In this document: piece by piece, positions 52,854 through 61,624 of the stretch | Layout of the letters: each line of letters begins with the position of its first letter | Position numbering within the stretch: the first letter of the stretch is position 1 | NCBI GenBank assembly: GCA_902363735.1 | Contig: CABJBA010000010.1 | Location: 1 to 64,000 of the forward strand | Source: Clostridiaceae bacterium | Lineage (GTDB): Bacteria > Bacillota > Clostridia > Lachnospirales > Lachnospiraceae | Direction: 5' to 3' | DNA: 64,000 bases | Position numbers and translations under genes: made by a program | Notes under the pieces: generated by a model | The model's input: the letters and a program-made list of their open reading frames with translations, nothing else | Told to the model about the DNA's origin: nothing | The model's database searches: none

Positions 52854-53617
52854 GGCATCTGGTCCTCCTCGCCTGAATTTCCGGATTTATATATGTGTAA
52901 TCGGGTAATATAATCTGAGAACACCTTCTTTAATGATTGCATATAGGTAACTCCAATCGGAACCGCTTCTCCAGTTCTTAACAGCAAAGTTTGATGTTGG
53001 AACTTAACGATGTAAGGCAGATGAACGAGAAAAGAACGATGTGACCGTACAAAGTTATTTTCGTGGAGCTTTTCTTCCAATTGTTCCATGGTAGCATAGA
53101 ATTTTGCCGTTTCTCCATGTCCATAATGTACCGTGACAAGCCTTTTCCAAATTTCAAAATAGGAAATTTGCTCCATAGAAATAACTCCCGTTTCACCGTT
53201 AAACTCAAAGGTAAAACGCTCATCTTCCTTTTTGGAAACAGCCTCTGCCGATTTGAGGAAGACCTCCTCAAATTTATCAATACTTGTATCTTCTTTTAAA
53301 AGATAATGAATTGCATTTACATCAAAAGCCTCATATACATATTCCTCGCAGCTGGTTAAGAATATGATTTGGGCGCTGCATCTGCTATGCCTTAATTTGC
53401 AAGCAGTTTCCATTCCGTTTGTTTTATCCATTAAAATATCTAAATAGATAATATCTACTTCTTCTGGTGCATCGCTATAATGAAAAAGTAAGGATTCTCC
53501 ACTGTCAAAGCAGAAAAGCTCAATCTCAATTTGATTTTTTTCAGCCACTCTTAAAAGAATCTGCGCATATTTTTCAATTGAGTTATGGTTATCATCACAT
53601 AAAGCAACCTTTATCAT
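52850..53617 (-). CDS. LytTR-type response regulator (AgrA-like)
   Basis: The 255-aa protein has a receiver domain with phospho-acceptor Asp60 (IIYLDILMDKTNGME) and a LytTR DNA-binding domain from about 135 (ISYFEIWKRLVTVHYG, FVRSHRSFLVHLPYI). It is the partner of the downstream kinase. AAGGAGGTGTC lies upstream of the ATG. LytTR regulators bind paired 9-bp direct repeats; no such sites were picked out near neighbouring genes. Confidence 0.92.
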   Translation of the reverse strand: MIKVALCDDNHNSIEKYAQILLRVAEKNQIEIELFCFDSGESLLFHYSDAPEEVDIIYLDILMDKTNGMETACKLRHSRCSAQIIFLTSCEEYVYEAFDVNAIHYLLKEDTSIDKFEEVFLKSAEAVSKKEDERFTFEFNGETGVISMEQISYFEIWKRLVTVHYGHGETAKFYATMEQLEEKLHENNFVRSHRSFLVHLPYIVKFQHQTLLLRTGEAVPIGVTYMQSLKKVFSDYITRLHIYKSGNSGEEDQMP

Positions 53618-54021
53618 TTTTTATTTGACACCTCCTTACGTGAAAATTGTTTCTATCCGAATGCGGAAGTCTCTGCTAAATAAACGGTACTCTTATTATT
53701 TTAAAACTCTTGCATATATATGTCCACATTAATAAAAACCATATGAGGTACTCAAAGCATTAGATGTTGCTGTTCTAATCAATAAGATAATATATTATAT
53801 CCAAAATTTCTTTCATTGAACGATGATGTCTGGAATTGGCATTTTCAGGTATTAAATTTATAGGTTGGATAAATCAATACCAAAAACACGAATAAAGTGC
53901 GTTTCCAGAACATGGAACCGCACTTTATTCGTATCCGTATGAAATTAAAAACTAACCCAGGGAAATCTGGAGCTTCGTAAGACACTTCATCCACAAATAA
54001 CTTTTTACCTTTTTCTTTCTT
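53618..54021. other. Intergenic region upstream of the AgrCA-type pair
   Basis: 404 bp, AT-rich. It contains the regulator's ribosome binding site, a large terminator at 53888-53932 and only very short frames (for example a 13-codon minus-strand frame MKEILDIIYYLID). No AgrD-like peptide with the usual conserved Cys and acidic tail was found. Confidence 0.6.
53888..53932. terminator. Strong terminator downstream of the GNAT gene
   Basis: ACGAATAAAGTGCG / CGCACTTTATTCGT form a perfect 14-bp stem with an extra TTCCA/GGAA pairing inside. On the minus strand it is followed by GTTTTTGG. It ends the patatin-GNAT transcript. Confidence 0.8.
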
Positions 54022-54498
54022 CTACCTAACCCCGAAGTCCTCCAGAGTCTTTCCAGCTACCCGGTATGTGGTCCATTCGTCCATGGCTTCTGCTCCCATG
54101 GAAAGATAAAAGTCAATGCTGGGTTTATTCCAATCCAGACAGGCCCATTCCAGTCTGCCGCAGTTTCGTTCTGCTGTGATTTCCCCTAATTTATTTAACA
54201 ATCCTTTACCGATTCCCTTGCCCCTGTACTGTTGATCCACATATAAATCTTCCAGATGGATTCCGGCCCTGCCTAAAAATGTGGAGAAATTGTGGCAGAA
54301 AAGGGCAAAACCTGCTTCTTTTCCATCAGCTACGGCAAAGATCACCTCTGCCTTTTTCTTGTCAAAAATCCATTCTTTCAGCAGTTCTTCTGTGGCTACC
54401 ACATCATCAGACATCTTTTCATACTCAGCCAGTTTTTTGATAAAGGTTAGGATTAAGGCTGTGTCTTCCTTTTGTGCATATCTGAATGTTAATTCCAT
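54022..54498 (-). CDS. GNAT-family N-acetyltransferase (diamine acetyltransferase-like)
   Basis: This 158-aa GNAT has motif A RGKGIGKGLLNKLGEI and LEDLYVDQQYRGKG, which with DWNKPSIDFYLSMGAEAMDEWTTYR at the end resembles the spermidine/spermine acetyltransferase group. The actual acceptor is uncertain. Start 54498 follows CAGGAGAAAG; the upstream ATG at 54519 lies before it. The patatin-like gene ends 26 bp upstream of this start, so the two are likely co-transcribed. Confidence 0.88.
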   Translation of the reverse strand: MELTFRYAQKEDTALILTFIKKLAEYEKMSDDVVATEELLKEWIFDKKKAEVIFAVADGKEAGFALFCHNFSTFLGRAGIHLEDLYVDQQYRGKGIGKGLLNKLGEITAERNCGRLEWACLDWNKPSIDFYLSMGAEAMDEWTTYRVAGKTLEDFGVR

Positions 54499-54523
54499 TT
54501 CACTTTCTCCTGATCTCAATTTG

Positions 54524-55411
54524 TCAATATTTTTCTAATACCCGTTTGATGCGGGGCATCATTTTCTTTGTGTAAATATATCCGTCATCCATGCACTTTT
54601 CCATGCAGCCAAAGGTCAAAAGCCCTGCCTGATTGGGTAAAGACGGCTTTAACAGCAATATTTCTTCTTTGGAACGGCAATCCTTTAATTCCCGGCTCAT
54701 AATGGAGAAGGAATGGAATGCGGTTTCAATGATAGAATAGTCATGGGGCTTTTCATATTCCTCCCCCACATCCACCGCTATAATCCGGGATACCCCTGCT
54801 GCTGCCAGAAGATCTACCGGAAGGTTGTTTGTCACACCGCCGTCTGTCAGCAGCCAGCCATTCATTTTTCTGGGACAGAATACCGCTGGAACTGAAGAGC
54901 TGGCCATAATAATATCACAGAGCTGGCCTTTATGTTCCCATCGCACATACTCCTGCCTCAAGGCCGAAAAGGGTGTGTCAGCTCCGAACAGATTGGTAAA
55001 CACCACTGTATTTCCGCTGTTAATATCCACGGTTGGAATCAGCAGACCTTTACAGTCTCCTTCAATCTCAAGGCCATTTGTCAAGCCGCAGAGAAACTTC
55101 TGAAGCCGGTTTCCTTTTATGAGACCTTTTAAGCTGGTTTCCCTTCCCATGAGCATCTGAGGTAAGAACAGGATAATTCCTGAAATATCGGGATCAAGAT
55201 AACTTCTCCCGTGTTTGGTGAGCCACCGGACCACTTCCCGCATCTCTCCGATTCCAAGACCAGCAGCATAAAGTCCTGCTACCATACTGCCGGAACTGGC
55301 TCCTGCGATCCGGTCAGGAAGAAGTCCTTCCTCCTCCAATGCCGTCAGTACGCCTACATGGGCCGCCCCTCTGGCGCCGCCGCCGCCCAATACCAGTCCA
55401 TAATCCGCCAC
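54524..55411 (-). CDS. Patatin-like phospholipase
   Basis: This 295-aa protein has the patatin catalytic dyad: Gly-rich oxyanion loop GGGGARGAAHVGVL (residues 9-22), nucleophile Ser in GASSGSM (about 38-44) and Asp in TDGGVTNNLP. It resembles bacterial RssA/YlbK-like predicted esterases and lipid acyl hydrolases. Translation starts at GTG 55411, with an overlapping out-of-frame ATG 2 bp upstream. Cytosolic, with no signal peptide. Confidence 0.9.
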   Translation of the reverse strand: MADYGLVLGGGGARGAAHVGVLTALEEEGLLPDRIAGASSGSMVAGLYAAGLGIGEMREVVRWLTKHGRSYLDPDISGIILFLPQMLMGRETSLKGLIKGNRLQKFLCGLTNGLEIEGDCKGLLIPTVDINSGNTVVFTNLFGADTPFSALRQEYVRWEHKGQLCDIIMASSSVPAVFCPRKMNGWLLTDGGVTNNLPVDLLAAAGVSRIIAVDVGEEYEKPHDYSIIETAFHSFSIMSRELKDCRSKEEILLLKPSLPNQAGLLTFGCMEKCMDDGYIYTKKMMPRIKRVLEKY

Positions 55412-55551
55412 ATTTATTCCCCGCTTTTCAGCCTTGTTTGAGGAAAATGTATGCTGCCGATCCGGTGATTATACATACTAAAGAAAAAGATACTTCTCTA
55501 AAATCCTACCACAGCACTTTCAATTAATCAAATAAAACCTATTTTATGTAA

Positions 55552-56184
55552 TCAAAATTCTATTTCGAATTTTCTGCACAGTGCAGCTTTTATTACTTCA
55601 ACTGAGTTATTATCTCCGAACTCTGCATTATTCAGCATGATATCATAATTATCCGGATCTCTCCAATTCCGGCCCCCGGTATAGTATTTATAGTAATCTT
55701 TTCGGTACCGGTCGGACTTTAATACCATATGTTCTGCTTCCTCTGCCGGGACCTTCATCCGTTCCATAACCCGGCGGATACAGTAGTCAAGAGGCGAACT
55801 GATGTAAACCCTCAGTATCCGGCTGTAATCCCGCAGTACATAGTCTGCACATTTGCCAACAATAATACAGTTCTCCAGTTTTGGCAGTTCTCTGATAATG
55901 TGTGCCTGAAATTCAAACAAACGGTCATCAGATGTAAACTCTTCCGACTTGGGATGGGGAGAAAAACGCTTCTGTATTTTACTTAACTGCGAATGTAAAT
56001 AGCTTCCTCTGAGTTTTTCATCAACTTCCACAAAGTCGTACTCGTCGCGGCCGCTGTATTTAGCTGCAAGGGTCAGAACTCTGTTCTCATAGCTGTGAAT
56101 CCCCAGTTCATCAGCCAGCTTTGCACCAATCACACGGCCTCCGCTGCCAAAACTGCGCGCAATTGTTATAACATAATTTTCCAT
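55552..56184 (-). CDS. Cytidylate-kinase-like protein
   Basis: This 210-aa protein belongs to the cytidylate kinase-like family (AAA_26), common in Lachnospiraceae. The N-terminus ITIARSFGSGGRVIGAKLADELG holds a nucleotide-binding loop where the usual Lys of GxxGxGK is replaced (GSGGRVIG), which is normal in this family. It has an Arg-rich lid (RRVMERMK, KSDRYRKDYYKYYTGGRNW). The acceptor is unknown. The start at 56184 follows AAGGGGGTATAT and overlaps the end of the amidohydrolase gene. Confidence 0.85.
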   Translation of the reverse strand: MENYVITIARSFGSGGRVIGAKLADELGIHSYENRVLTLAAKYSGRDEYDFVEVDEKLRGSYLHSQLSKIQKRFSPHPKSEEFTSDDRLFEFQAHIIRELPKLENCIIVGKCADYVLRDYSRILRVYISSPLDYCIRRVMERMKVPAEEAEHMVLKSDRYRKDYYKYYTGGRNWRDPDNYDIMLNNAEFGDNNSVEVIKAALCRKFEIEF

Positions 56185-56194
56185 ATATACCCCC

Positions 56195-57649
56195 TTAATC
56201 AATATCACTGATTGGTCTTGGTTTAATATCATCAGGAATCGGGATATACGTCTGTCCTTCCAGTTCTTCCTTCCATTCTGCTCTCGCCAGCTCTATTTTT
56301 TCGGGCTGCTCCAACATTTTCATAGCAGCCAGAGCCATGGCTTTTCCTGCATACAGCATACCTTTATGTGCAACACTGGATTTACCCTGGGACACTGCCT
56401 GCCAGGAATGAGCCGGCGTACAAGGAACCCATGTGGCTGTATGGATCTGGGAAGTGGGGCACATCCAGCTTGTGTCTGCCACATCAGTAGATCCTGCTCC
56501 AGTTTTGACAATGTGAACCTCTTCGTAGGGGACAATAAAATCAGCAATACGGTTATGGCGGTTGGCCTTTAGAAAGGCTTTATTCTCCGGGATCAGATGA
56601 TCGTCAATTAATTCACTGAATTTCTGTTCTGCTCCTTCCGGTGCCTTTTGAGTATACGCTGCTGCTTTTACATATTCTTCTTCTGTGTATTCCGGAATGC
56701 CGATCTCATTCATTGCCTCATATAATACTTTCTCCAAAACCCGATTAGGGACTATATTGGCACAGGATTTTATGAGCTGAGACTCCACTGTAGTCTCTGT
56801 CATAAGTGCCGCACCTTCCGCAATTTTATTGACCCGCTGATAGAGTTCATAAGCCAGACTGACCTTAGGTGCACGGATCAGATAAATAGCCTTAGCCTGA
56901 CTTTGCACCACGTTGGGAGAAAAGCCTCCGGTATTGGTTATAGCATAGTGAATCCGTGCATGGTCAATCATGTGCTCCCGCAAAAAGTTTGTTCCCACAT
57001 TCATCAGTTCCAGTGCGTCAAGAGCACTTCGTCCCATCTCAGGGCAGCCTGCCGCATGGGCACTGCGCCCTGTAAACGAATAGAGCACCTGAAAATTTGC
57101 CAGGGAGCTGTCTTTCACTACTTCATTGACAGGTGCCGGATGCCAGGTTATTGCAAAATCCAGATCCTGAAATGCTCCGTCTCTGGCCATAAATGCCTTG
57201 CCGGAGCCTCCTTCTTCCCCAGGACAGCCGTAATAGATAACAGTGCCCTTATGACCATCGTCCAGATATTGCTTTATTGCCAGGGCGGCTGCCACCGAAC
57301 CTGCACCCAGCAGATTATGACCGCAGCCATGGCCGTTGCCACCGGGAACAACATCTATCTTTTCCACAGCCTCTGCCACCTGGCTCATTCCTGACAAAGC
57401 GTCAAATTCACCCAGGAATCCGATCCTGGGCAAGCCGCTTCCATACTCCGCAGTAAATGCCGTCTCAACGCCGTACACACTCTTTTTTACGGTAAACCCC
57501 TCTTTTGAAAGAAATGCAGTCAGTGCTTTTACAGACCGTGTTTCAGAAAAGGCGGTCTCAGCACATGCCCAAATTTCATCACTAAGCCGATTGATTGCAT
57601 CTGATTTTGCATCAATCACCTCCAGATAACGCATTAAGTCTGAATCCAT
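56195..57649 (-). CDS. M20 family metallo-amidohydrolase (AbgB-like)
   Basis: This 484-aa enzyme of the M20D group has metal-binding residues in GNGHGCGHNLLGAG and YGCPGEEGGSGKAFM, plus a His in ITWHPAPV. A dimerisation lid domain is inserted at about 190-310. Close relatives are AbgB (p-aminobenzoyl-glutamate hydrolase subunit) and indole-acetyl-amino acid hydrolases. It directly follows the peptide ABC transporter genes on the same strand and probably hydrolyses the imported amide or dipeptide. RBS GGGAGGAATAG. Confidence 0.9.
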   Translation of the reverse strand: MDSDLMRYLEVIDAKSDAINRLSDEIWACAETAFSETRSVKALTAFLSKEGFTVKKSVYGVETAFTAEYGSGLPRIGFLGEFDALSGMSQVAEAVEKIDVVPGGNGHGCGHNLLGAGSVAAALAIKQYLDDGHKGTVIYYGCPGEEGGSGKAFMARDGAFQDLDFAITWHPAPVNEVVKDSSLANFQVLYSFTGRSAHAAGCPEMGRSALDALELMNVGTNFLREHMIDHARIHYAITNTGGFSPNVVQSQAKAIYLIRAPKVSLAYELYQRVNKIAEGAALMTETTVESQLIKSCANIVPNRVLEKVLYEAMNEIGIPEYTEEEYVKAAAYTQKAPEGAEQKFSELIDDHLIPENKAFLKANRHNRIADFIVPYEEVHIVKTGAGSTDVADTSWMCPTSQIHTATWVPCTPAHSWQAVSQGKSSVAHKGMLYAGKAMALAAMKMLEQPEKIELARAEWKEELEGQTYIPIPDDIKPRPISDID

Positions 57650-57666
57650 TCTCTATTCCTCCCATT

Positions 57667-58668
57667 CTATTCCTGCACTGTGTTATGGTCTTCATAAAGC
57701 AGACATGCCACCTTATGTCCCGGAGATACTTCCTTCATGGTAGGTATCACCAGAGAACAGGCTTCTGTCGCATAAGGACACCGGGTATGAAAAACACATC
57801 CAGAAGGAGGATTTATGGGGGACGGCAAATCTCCCTCCAATGAAATACGCTCCTTCTTTACTTTTGGATCCGGGTTGGGTACTGCTGAAAGAAGTACTTT
57901 GGCATAGGGGTGTCTGGTATTGCGAAACAACTCTTCTGTCTCTGCCTCTTCAACCAGGTGTCCCAGATACATGACCCCAACCCGGTCGGAAACATATTTT
58001 ACCACACTCATATCATGAGCAATAAACAAAAAAGAAATATTGTCTTTTTCCCGCAAATCCTGAAGCAGATTGATGATCTGTGCCTGGATCGAAACATCCA
58101 GGGCGGAGACCGGTTCATCACAGACAATTACCTTGGGGTTTAATATCAGTGCACGGGCAAGGCCGATTCTCTGTCTCTGCCCTCCGGAAAACTCGTGGGG
58201 ATAACGGTAAAAATGCTCGGGCCGCAGTCCGACTTTTCCCATAATCTCCATGGCAATATCCAGCCGTTCCCTTTTTGTACCTATTTTATGTATTTCCAGT
58301 GCTTCCACCAGAATATCCCCCACCTTTTGACGTGGATTCAATGATGTGTAGGGATCCTGAAATACCATTTGAATATTTCTGCGCAGTTCTGTCATATCTT
58401 TTTCTTTTATCTTTGTGATATCTTTACCGAGCACTTCCAGCACACCATCCGTGGGATCCAGCAAGCGGATAAGGGTTCTGCCAAGGGTACTTTTTCCGCA
58501 GCCGGTTTCACCCACCAGACCATAGATTTCGCCTTCATGCAGAGTAATATCCACACCGTCCACAGCTTTCACATAACGACTGGAATGACCAAGGCCGGCA
58601 TGAACCGGAAAATATTTTTTCACCTGCTTCCCCTGAAGAACAACTGGCTTCTTCTCTGCTGTTTCCAT
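57667..58668 (-). CDS. Oligopeptide ABC transporter ATPase (OppF/DppF type)
   Basis: The 333-aa ATPase has Walker A GETGCGKST, signature FSGGQRQRIGLARAL, Walker B VIVCDEPVSALDV and the C-terminal oligopeptide extension with a Cys-rich motif (PSGCVFHTRCPYATEAC) that in some members binds an iron-sulfur cluster. It powers import with the OppD-type subunit. The start at 58668 has AAGGAGG directly before; ATG 58686 overlaps that RBS. Confidence 0.93.
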   Translation of the reverse strand: METAEKKPVVLQGKQVKKYFPVHAGLGHSSRYVKAVDGVDITLHEGEIYGLVGETGCGKSTLGRTLIRLLDPTDGVLEVLGKDITKIKEKDMTELRRNIQMVFQDPYTSLNPRQKVGDILVEALEIHKIGTKRERLDIAMEIMGKVGLRPEHFYRYPHEFSGGQRQRIGLARALILNPKVIVCDEPVSALDVSIQAQIINLLQDLREKDNISFLFIAHDMSVVKYVSDRVGVMYLGHLVEEAETEELFRNTRHPYAKVLLSAVPNPDPKVKKERISLEGDLPSPINPPSGCVFHTRCPYATEACSLVIPTMKEVSPGHKVACLLYEDHNTVQE

Positions 58669-58686
58669 CTGTGTGCCTCCTTCCAA

Positions 58687-59679
58687 TTACGATAATAAGT
58701 TATAAGTCCGGGTTGCGTAGTGGCAGCGGACTTTCTGCATATTCTCTGCGTCGGATAACTGCGGCATCACACTGCGGCAATGTTCCGTTGCATGGGGGCA
58801 GCGCGGGGCAAACCGGCAGCCTTCCGGAATCTGGTTAAGCAGGGGTACCGTTCCCTTGATTTGATGGAGCCTCTCTCCCTTTTCGCTGTCCAGCTTTGGT
58901 ATGGAAGACATCAGGCCCTGGGTGTAAGGATGAAGGGGGTGATCAAAAATATCCTCAACCAGACCCTCTTCAACAATCTGTCCCAGGTACATAACAATCA
59001 CTCGCTTACAAGTCTCTGCAACTACAGCCAGGTCATGGGTGATCAGCATGACGCCCATGTCAAGTTTCTGATTCATCTCCACGATCAAATCCATGATCTG
59101 GGCCTGAATCGTTACATCCAATGCCGTGGTTGGCTCATCTGCAATCAGAATATGAGGCCGGCACGCCAGGGCAACGGCAATCATAACCCGCTGGCGCATA
59201 CCTCCCGAAAGTTCAAATGGATACTGGTAGAATCGCCTTTCCGGATCCGGTATTCCCACCAGCCGAAGCATTTCCACTGCCTTTTCCTTCGCATCTTTTT
59301 TCGATATCTTACGATGAATAAACAAAGATTCCATAATCTGATTTCCCACTGTAAACACCGGATTTAAAGAACTTAGGGCATCTTGAAATACCATAGAGAT
59401 TTTTTCGCCTCTGATGTCCTGCATGTTCCGGACAGAAAGATTAAAAAGATTTTCTCCGCAAAACAGCACCTCTCCATCGTATCGTACCAGTTGTTTTTCA
59501 TCATACAGACGCAGGATGGACTGAGAAGTCACACTTTTCCCGCATCCCGACTCGCCGACGATTCCAAGCATCTCCCCTTTATATACGTCAAAGGAAACAC
59601 CATCAATGGCCTTTAAATACCCACGCTCAGTTTTAAACTGGGTTGTCAGTTCCCGGACTTCCAAAAGCCTTTCTCCCAT
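58687..59679 (-). CDS. Oligopeptide ABC transporter ATPase (OppD/DppD type)
   Basis: The 330-aa ATPase has Walker A GESGCGKSV, signature LSGGMRQRVMIAVAL, Walker B ILIADEPTTALDV and a C-terminal extension with EGCRFAPRCPHATEHC. It forms the heterodimeric motor with the OppF-type subunit. RBS AAAGGAGAAC. It follows the OppC-type gene after 18 bp. Confidence 0.93.
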   Translation of the reverse strand: MGERLLEVRELTTQFKTERGYLKAIDGVSFDVYKGEMLGIVGESGCGKSVTSQSILRLYDEKQLVRYDGEVLFCGENLFNLSVRNMQDIRGEKISMVFQDALSSLNPVFTVGNQIMESLFIHRKISKKDAKEKAVEMLRLVGIPDPERRFYQYPFELSGGMRQRVMIAVALACRPHILIADEPTTALDVTIQAQIMDLIVEMNQKLDMGVMLITHDLAVVAETCKRVIVMYLGQIVEEGLVEDIFDHPLHPYTQGLMSSIPKLDSEKGERLHQIKGTVPLLNQIPEGCRFAPRCPHATEHCRSVMPQLSDAENMQKVRCHYATRTYNLLS

Positions 59680-59697
59680 ATTGTTCTCCTTTCACCT

Positions 59698-60621
59698 CTA
59701 ACTGCTCATCGGATCAATAAAGTCACGGACCCCATCTCCTAACAGATTCAGTCCAAGCACGGTAAGGGCGGTAAATATACCCGGAAAAACAATCATCCAC
59801 CAGGCATTATAAATGACTGATTTTCCCTCGTACAAAATATTACCCCAGCTGGGAGCCGGTGCAGGCACACCAGCCCCCAGAAAACTTAAGGCTGCCTCTG
59901 TGATAATTGATGAAGCAAATACAAAGGTTACCTGTACGATAAGAGGCGACAGAATATTTGGCGCAATATGCCTGCATAAGATTCTGGACTTTTTGGCACC
60001 CAGGCAACGCATGGCTTCCACATAAGTCTGTTCTTTTACCACCAGCGCCTGGCTTCGTGCCAGACGGGCCATATTGGGAATATTGACGACTGTAAGGCTG
60101 ATAATAACATTTTTAATATCTGCACCAAGTACCGCCATCAGTGTGATTGCCAGGAGTGTGCTGGGAATTGCCTTTAAGCCATCACAGATTCTCATTAAAA
60201 TGTTATCGGCGACTTTGTTCGTACTGGCATAGAGTCCGGTAATCAACCCTACCACGCCTGAAATGATACCTACGCTGAAGCCAACCATAAGGGATATCCT
60301 GGCCCCATAGATGACCCTGGAAAACACATCTCTTCCCATTCCGTCTGTTCCGAACCAGTGAGTGGCACTGCTGCCCTTTAACCGGTTGGCAACATCCAGT
60401 GCCAGAGGGTCGTGCAGACAGATCACTGGTGCCAGAACTGCCAGAAGAATCATCAGAACCACCACCGCCAGCCCAAAGACAGAAGCCTTGTTTCTGGTAA
60501 ATTTACGGATACGGATGTCTCTCTGTTCTTTTGCAAGAGTTTTCTTAAGGATTTCCATACTGTCACTGCCATGTGACATTTGGAAGGAATCATATATCTC
60601 CAGAGTTTCTGACTTTGCCAT
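59698..60621 (-). CDS. Oligopeptide ABC transporter permease (OppC/DppC type)
   Basis: The 307-aa permease has a cytoplasmic N-terminus, a first helix at about 48-70 and five C-terminal helices. The binding-protein-dependent transport motif (about EAMRCLGAKKSRILCRHIAPN) contacts the ATPases. Partner of the OppB-type permease upstream. Confidence 0.93.
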   Translation of the reverse strand: MAKSETLEIYDSFQMSHGSDSMEILKKTLAKEQRDIRIRKFTRNKASVFGLAVVVLMILLAVLAPVICLHDPLALDVANRLKGSSATHWFGTDGMGRDVFSRVIYGARISLMVGFSVGIISGVVGLITGLYASTNKVADNILMRICDGLKAIPSTLLAITLMAVLGADIKNVIISLTVVNIPNMARLARSQALVVKEQTYVEAMRCLGAKKSRILCRHIAPNILSPLIVQVTFVFASSIITEAALSFLGAGVPAPAPSWGNILYEGKSVIYNAWWMIVFPGIFTALTVLGLNLLGDGVRDFIDPMSS

Positions 60622-60641
60622 ATTTATTCCACCTTTCTGCT

Positions 60642-61586
60642 CTAATTCACACGAACCCGGGGATCTACAACCCCGTAAAGAATGTCGATAAGCATATTAA
60701 CCAATACATTAAATACGGCAATTAACAGTACAATGGCCTGAATCACATAATAATCCCGCCTGCCAATGGAATTGACCATCAACTGCCCAAGCCCCGGAAC
60801 TGCAAACAAGCTTTCAATAACCGCGGCTCCCGACAGTGCTGCGACAATGCTCTGGCCAAATACCGTGATCAGGGTTACCATTGTATTCTTCAGGGCATGC
60901 TTTGCAAGAATTGTAAAATCCCTGACGCCCTTGGCTTTCGCCATCTTAATATAATCGCTGCTGAGAACCTCCAGCATAGAAGCTCTGGTCATGCGCATCA
61001 TCAGTGCCGCATTCATAAAGCCCAGTGCAATAGCCGGAAGTGTCAGAGAACGGATATGAGAAATAAATCCATCACTCAATTCCTTGAATCCAGAAACAGG
61101 AAACCAGCGGAGCTTTACCGCAAATACCAACATAAGAAACAACCCAAGCAGAAAACTGGGAAGAGAGATTCCTGCCAGTGATAAAACAGTAACCCCGTGG
61201 TCCACAGCGGAACTTTTATAACGTGCTGCAATCATGCCCAGGGGAACCGCCATAACGGCTGCAATGATGAGGGAATACAATGCCAGCGAAACCGTCGGCT
61301 GTATATGGCTGATAATCATGGTTGCTGCGGTTTCATTGCTGACCACGCTGGAACCAAGATCGCCCCGGAATATATTAGCAACCCAGACAACATACTGTTG
61401 GGGCAAAGAACGATCCAGTCCCATCCGTGTCCGCAGTTCCGCCACATCAGCCTCAGTAGCCATATCTCCCAGCATTGCCGATGCCGGATCGCCAGGCACC
61501 AGATGAACCAGAGAAAAGATTATAATTGATACCACCAATAATACCGGTATCACAGACAACACTCTTTTAGCAAGGAATCTTCTCAT
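60642..61586 (-). CDS. Oligopeptide ABC transporter permease (OppB/DppB type)
   Basis: The 314-aa permease has six helices, the typical start MRRFLAKRVLSVIPVLLVVS, HLVPGDPASAMLG, and the EAA loop YIKMAKAKGVRDFTILAKHALKN cut by the usual Gly. It forms the channel with the OppC-type subunit. RBS AAAGGATGG. Confidence 0.93.
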   Translation of the reverse strand: MRRFLAKRVLSVIPVLLVVSIIIFSLVHLVPGDPASAMLGDMATEADVAELRTRMGLDRSLPQQYVVWVANIFRGDLGSSVVSNETAATMIISHIQPTVSLALYSLIIAAVMAVPLGMIAARYKSSAVDHGVTVLSLAGISLPSFLLGLFLMLVFAVKLRWFPVSGFKELSDGFISHIRSLTLPAIALGFMNAALMMRMTRASMLEVLSSDYIKMAKAKGVRDFTILAKHALKNTMVTLITVFGQSIVAALSGAAVIESLFAVPGLGQLMVNSIGRRDYYVIQAIVLLIAVFNVLVNMLIDILYGVVDPRVRVN

Positions 61587-61624
61587 ACGACCATCCTTTC
61601 TGCGTCAGTCTACTTACCATGCAT

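Noticed and set aside
53618..54021. Possible AgrD-like peptide gene next to the AgrCA-type pair
   Set aside because: Only 9- to 13-codon frames exist, with no cysteine-containing autoinducer core or acidic tail, and no agrB.
58780..59367. 195-codon plus-strand frame opposite the OppD-type ATPase
   Set aside because: Reverse-frame shadow of a conserved ATPase; His/Asn-rich translation without any motif.
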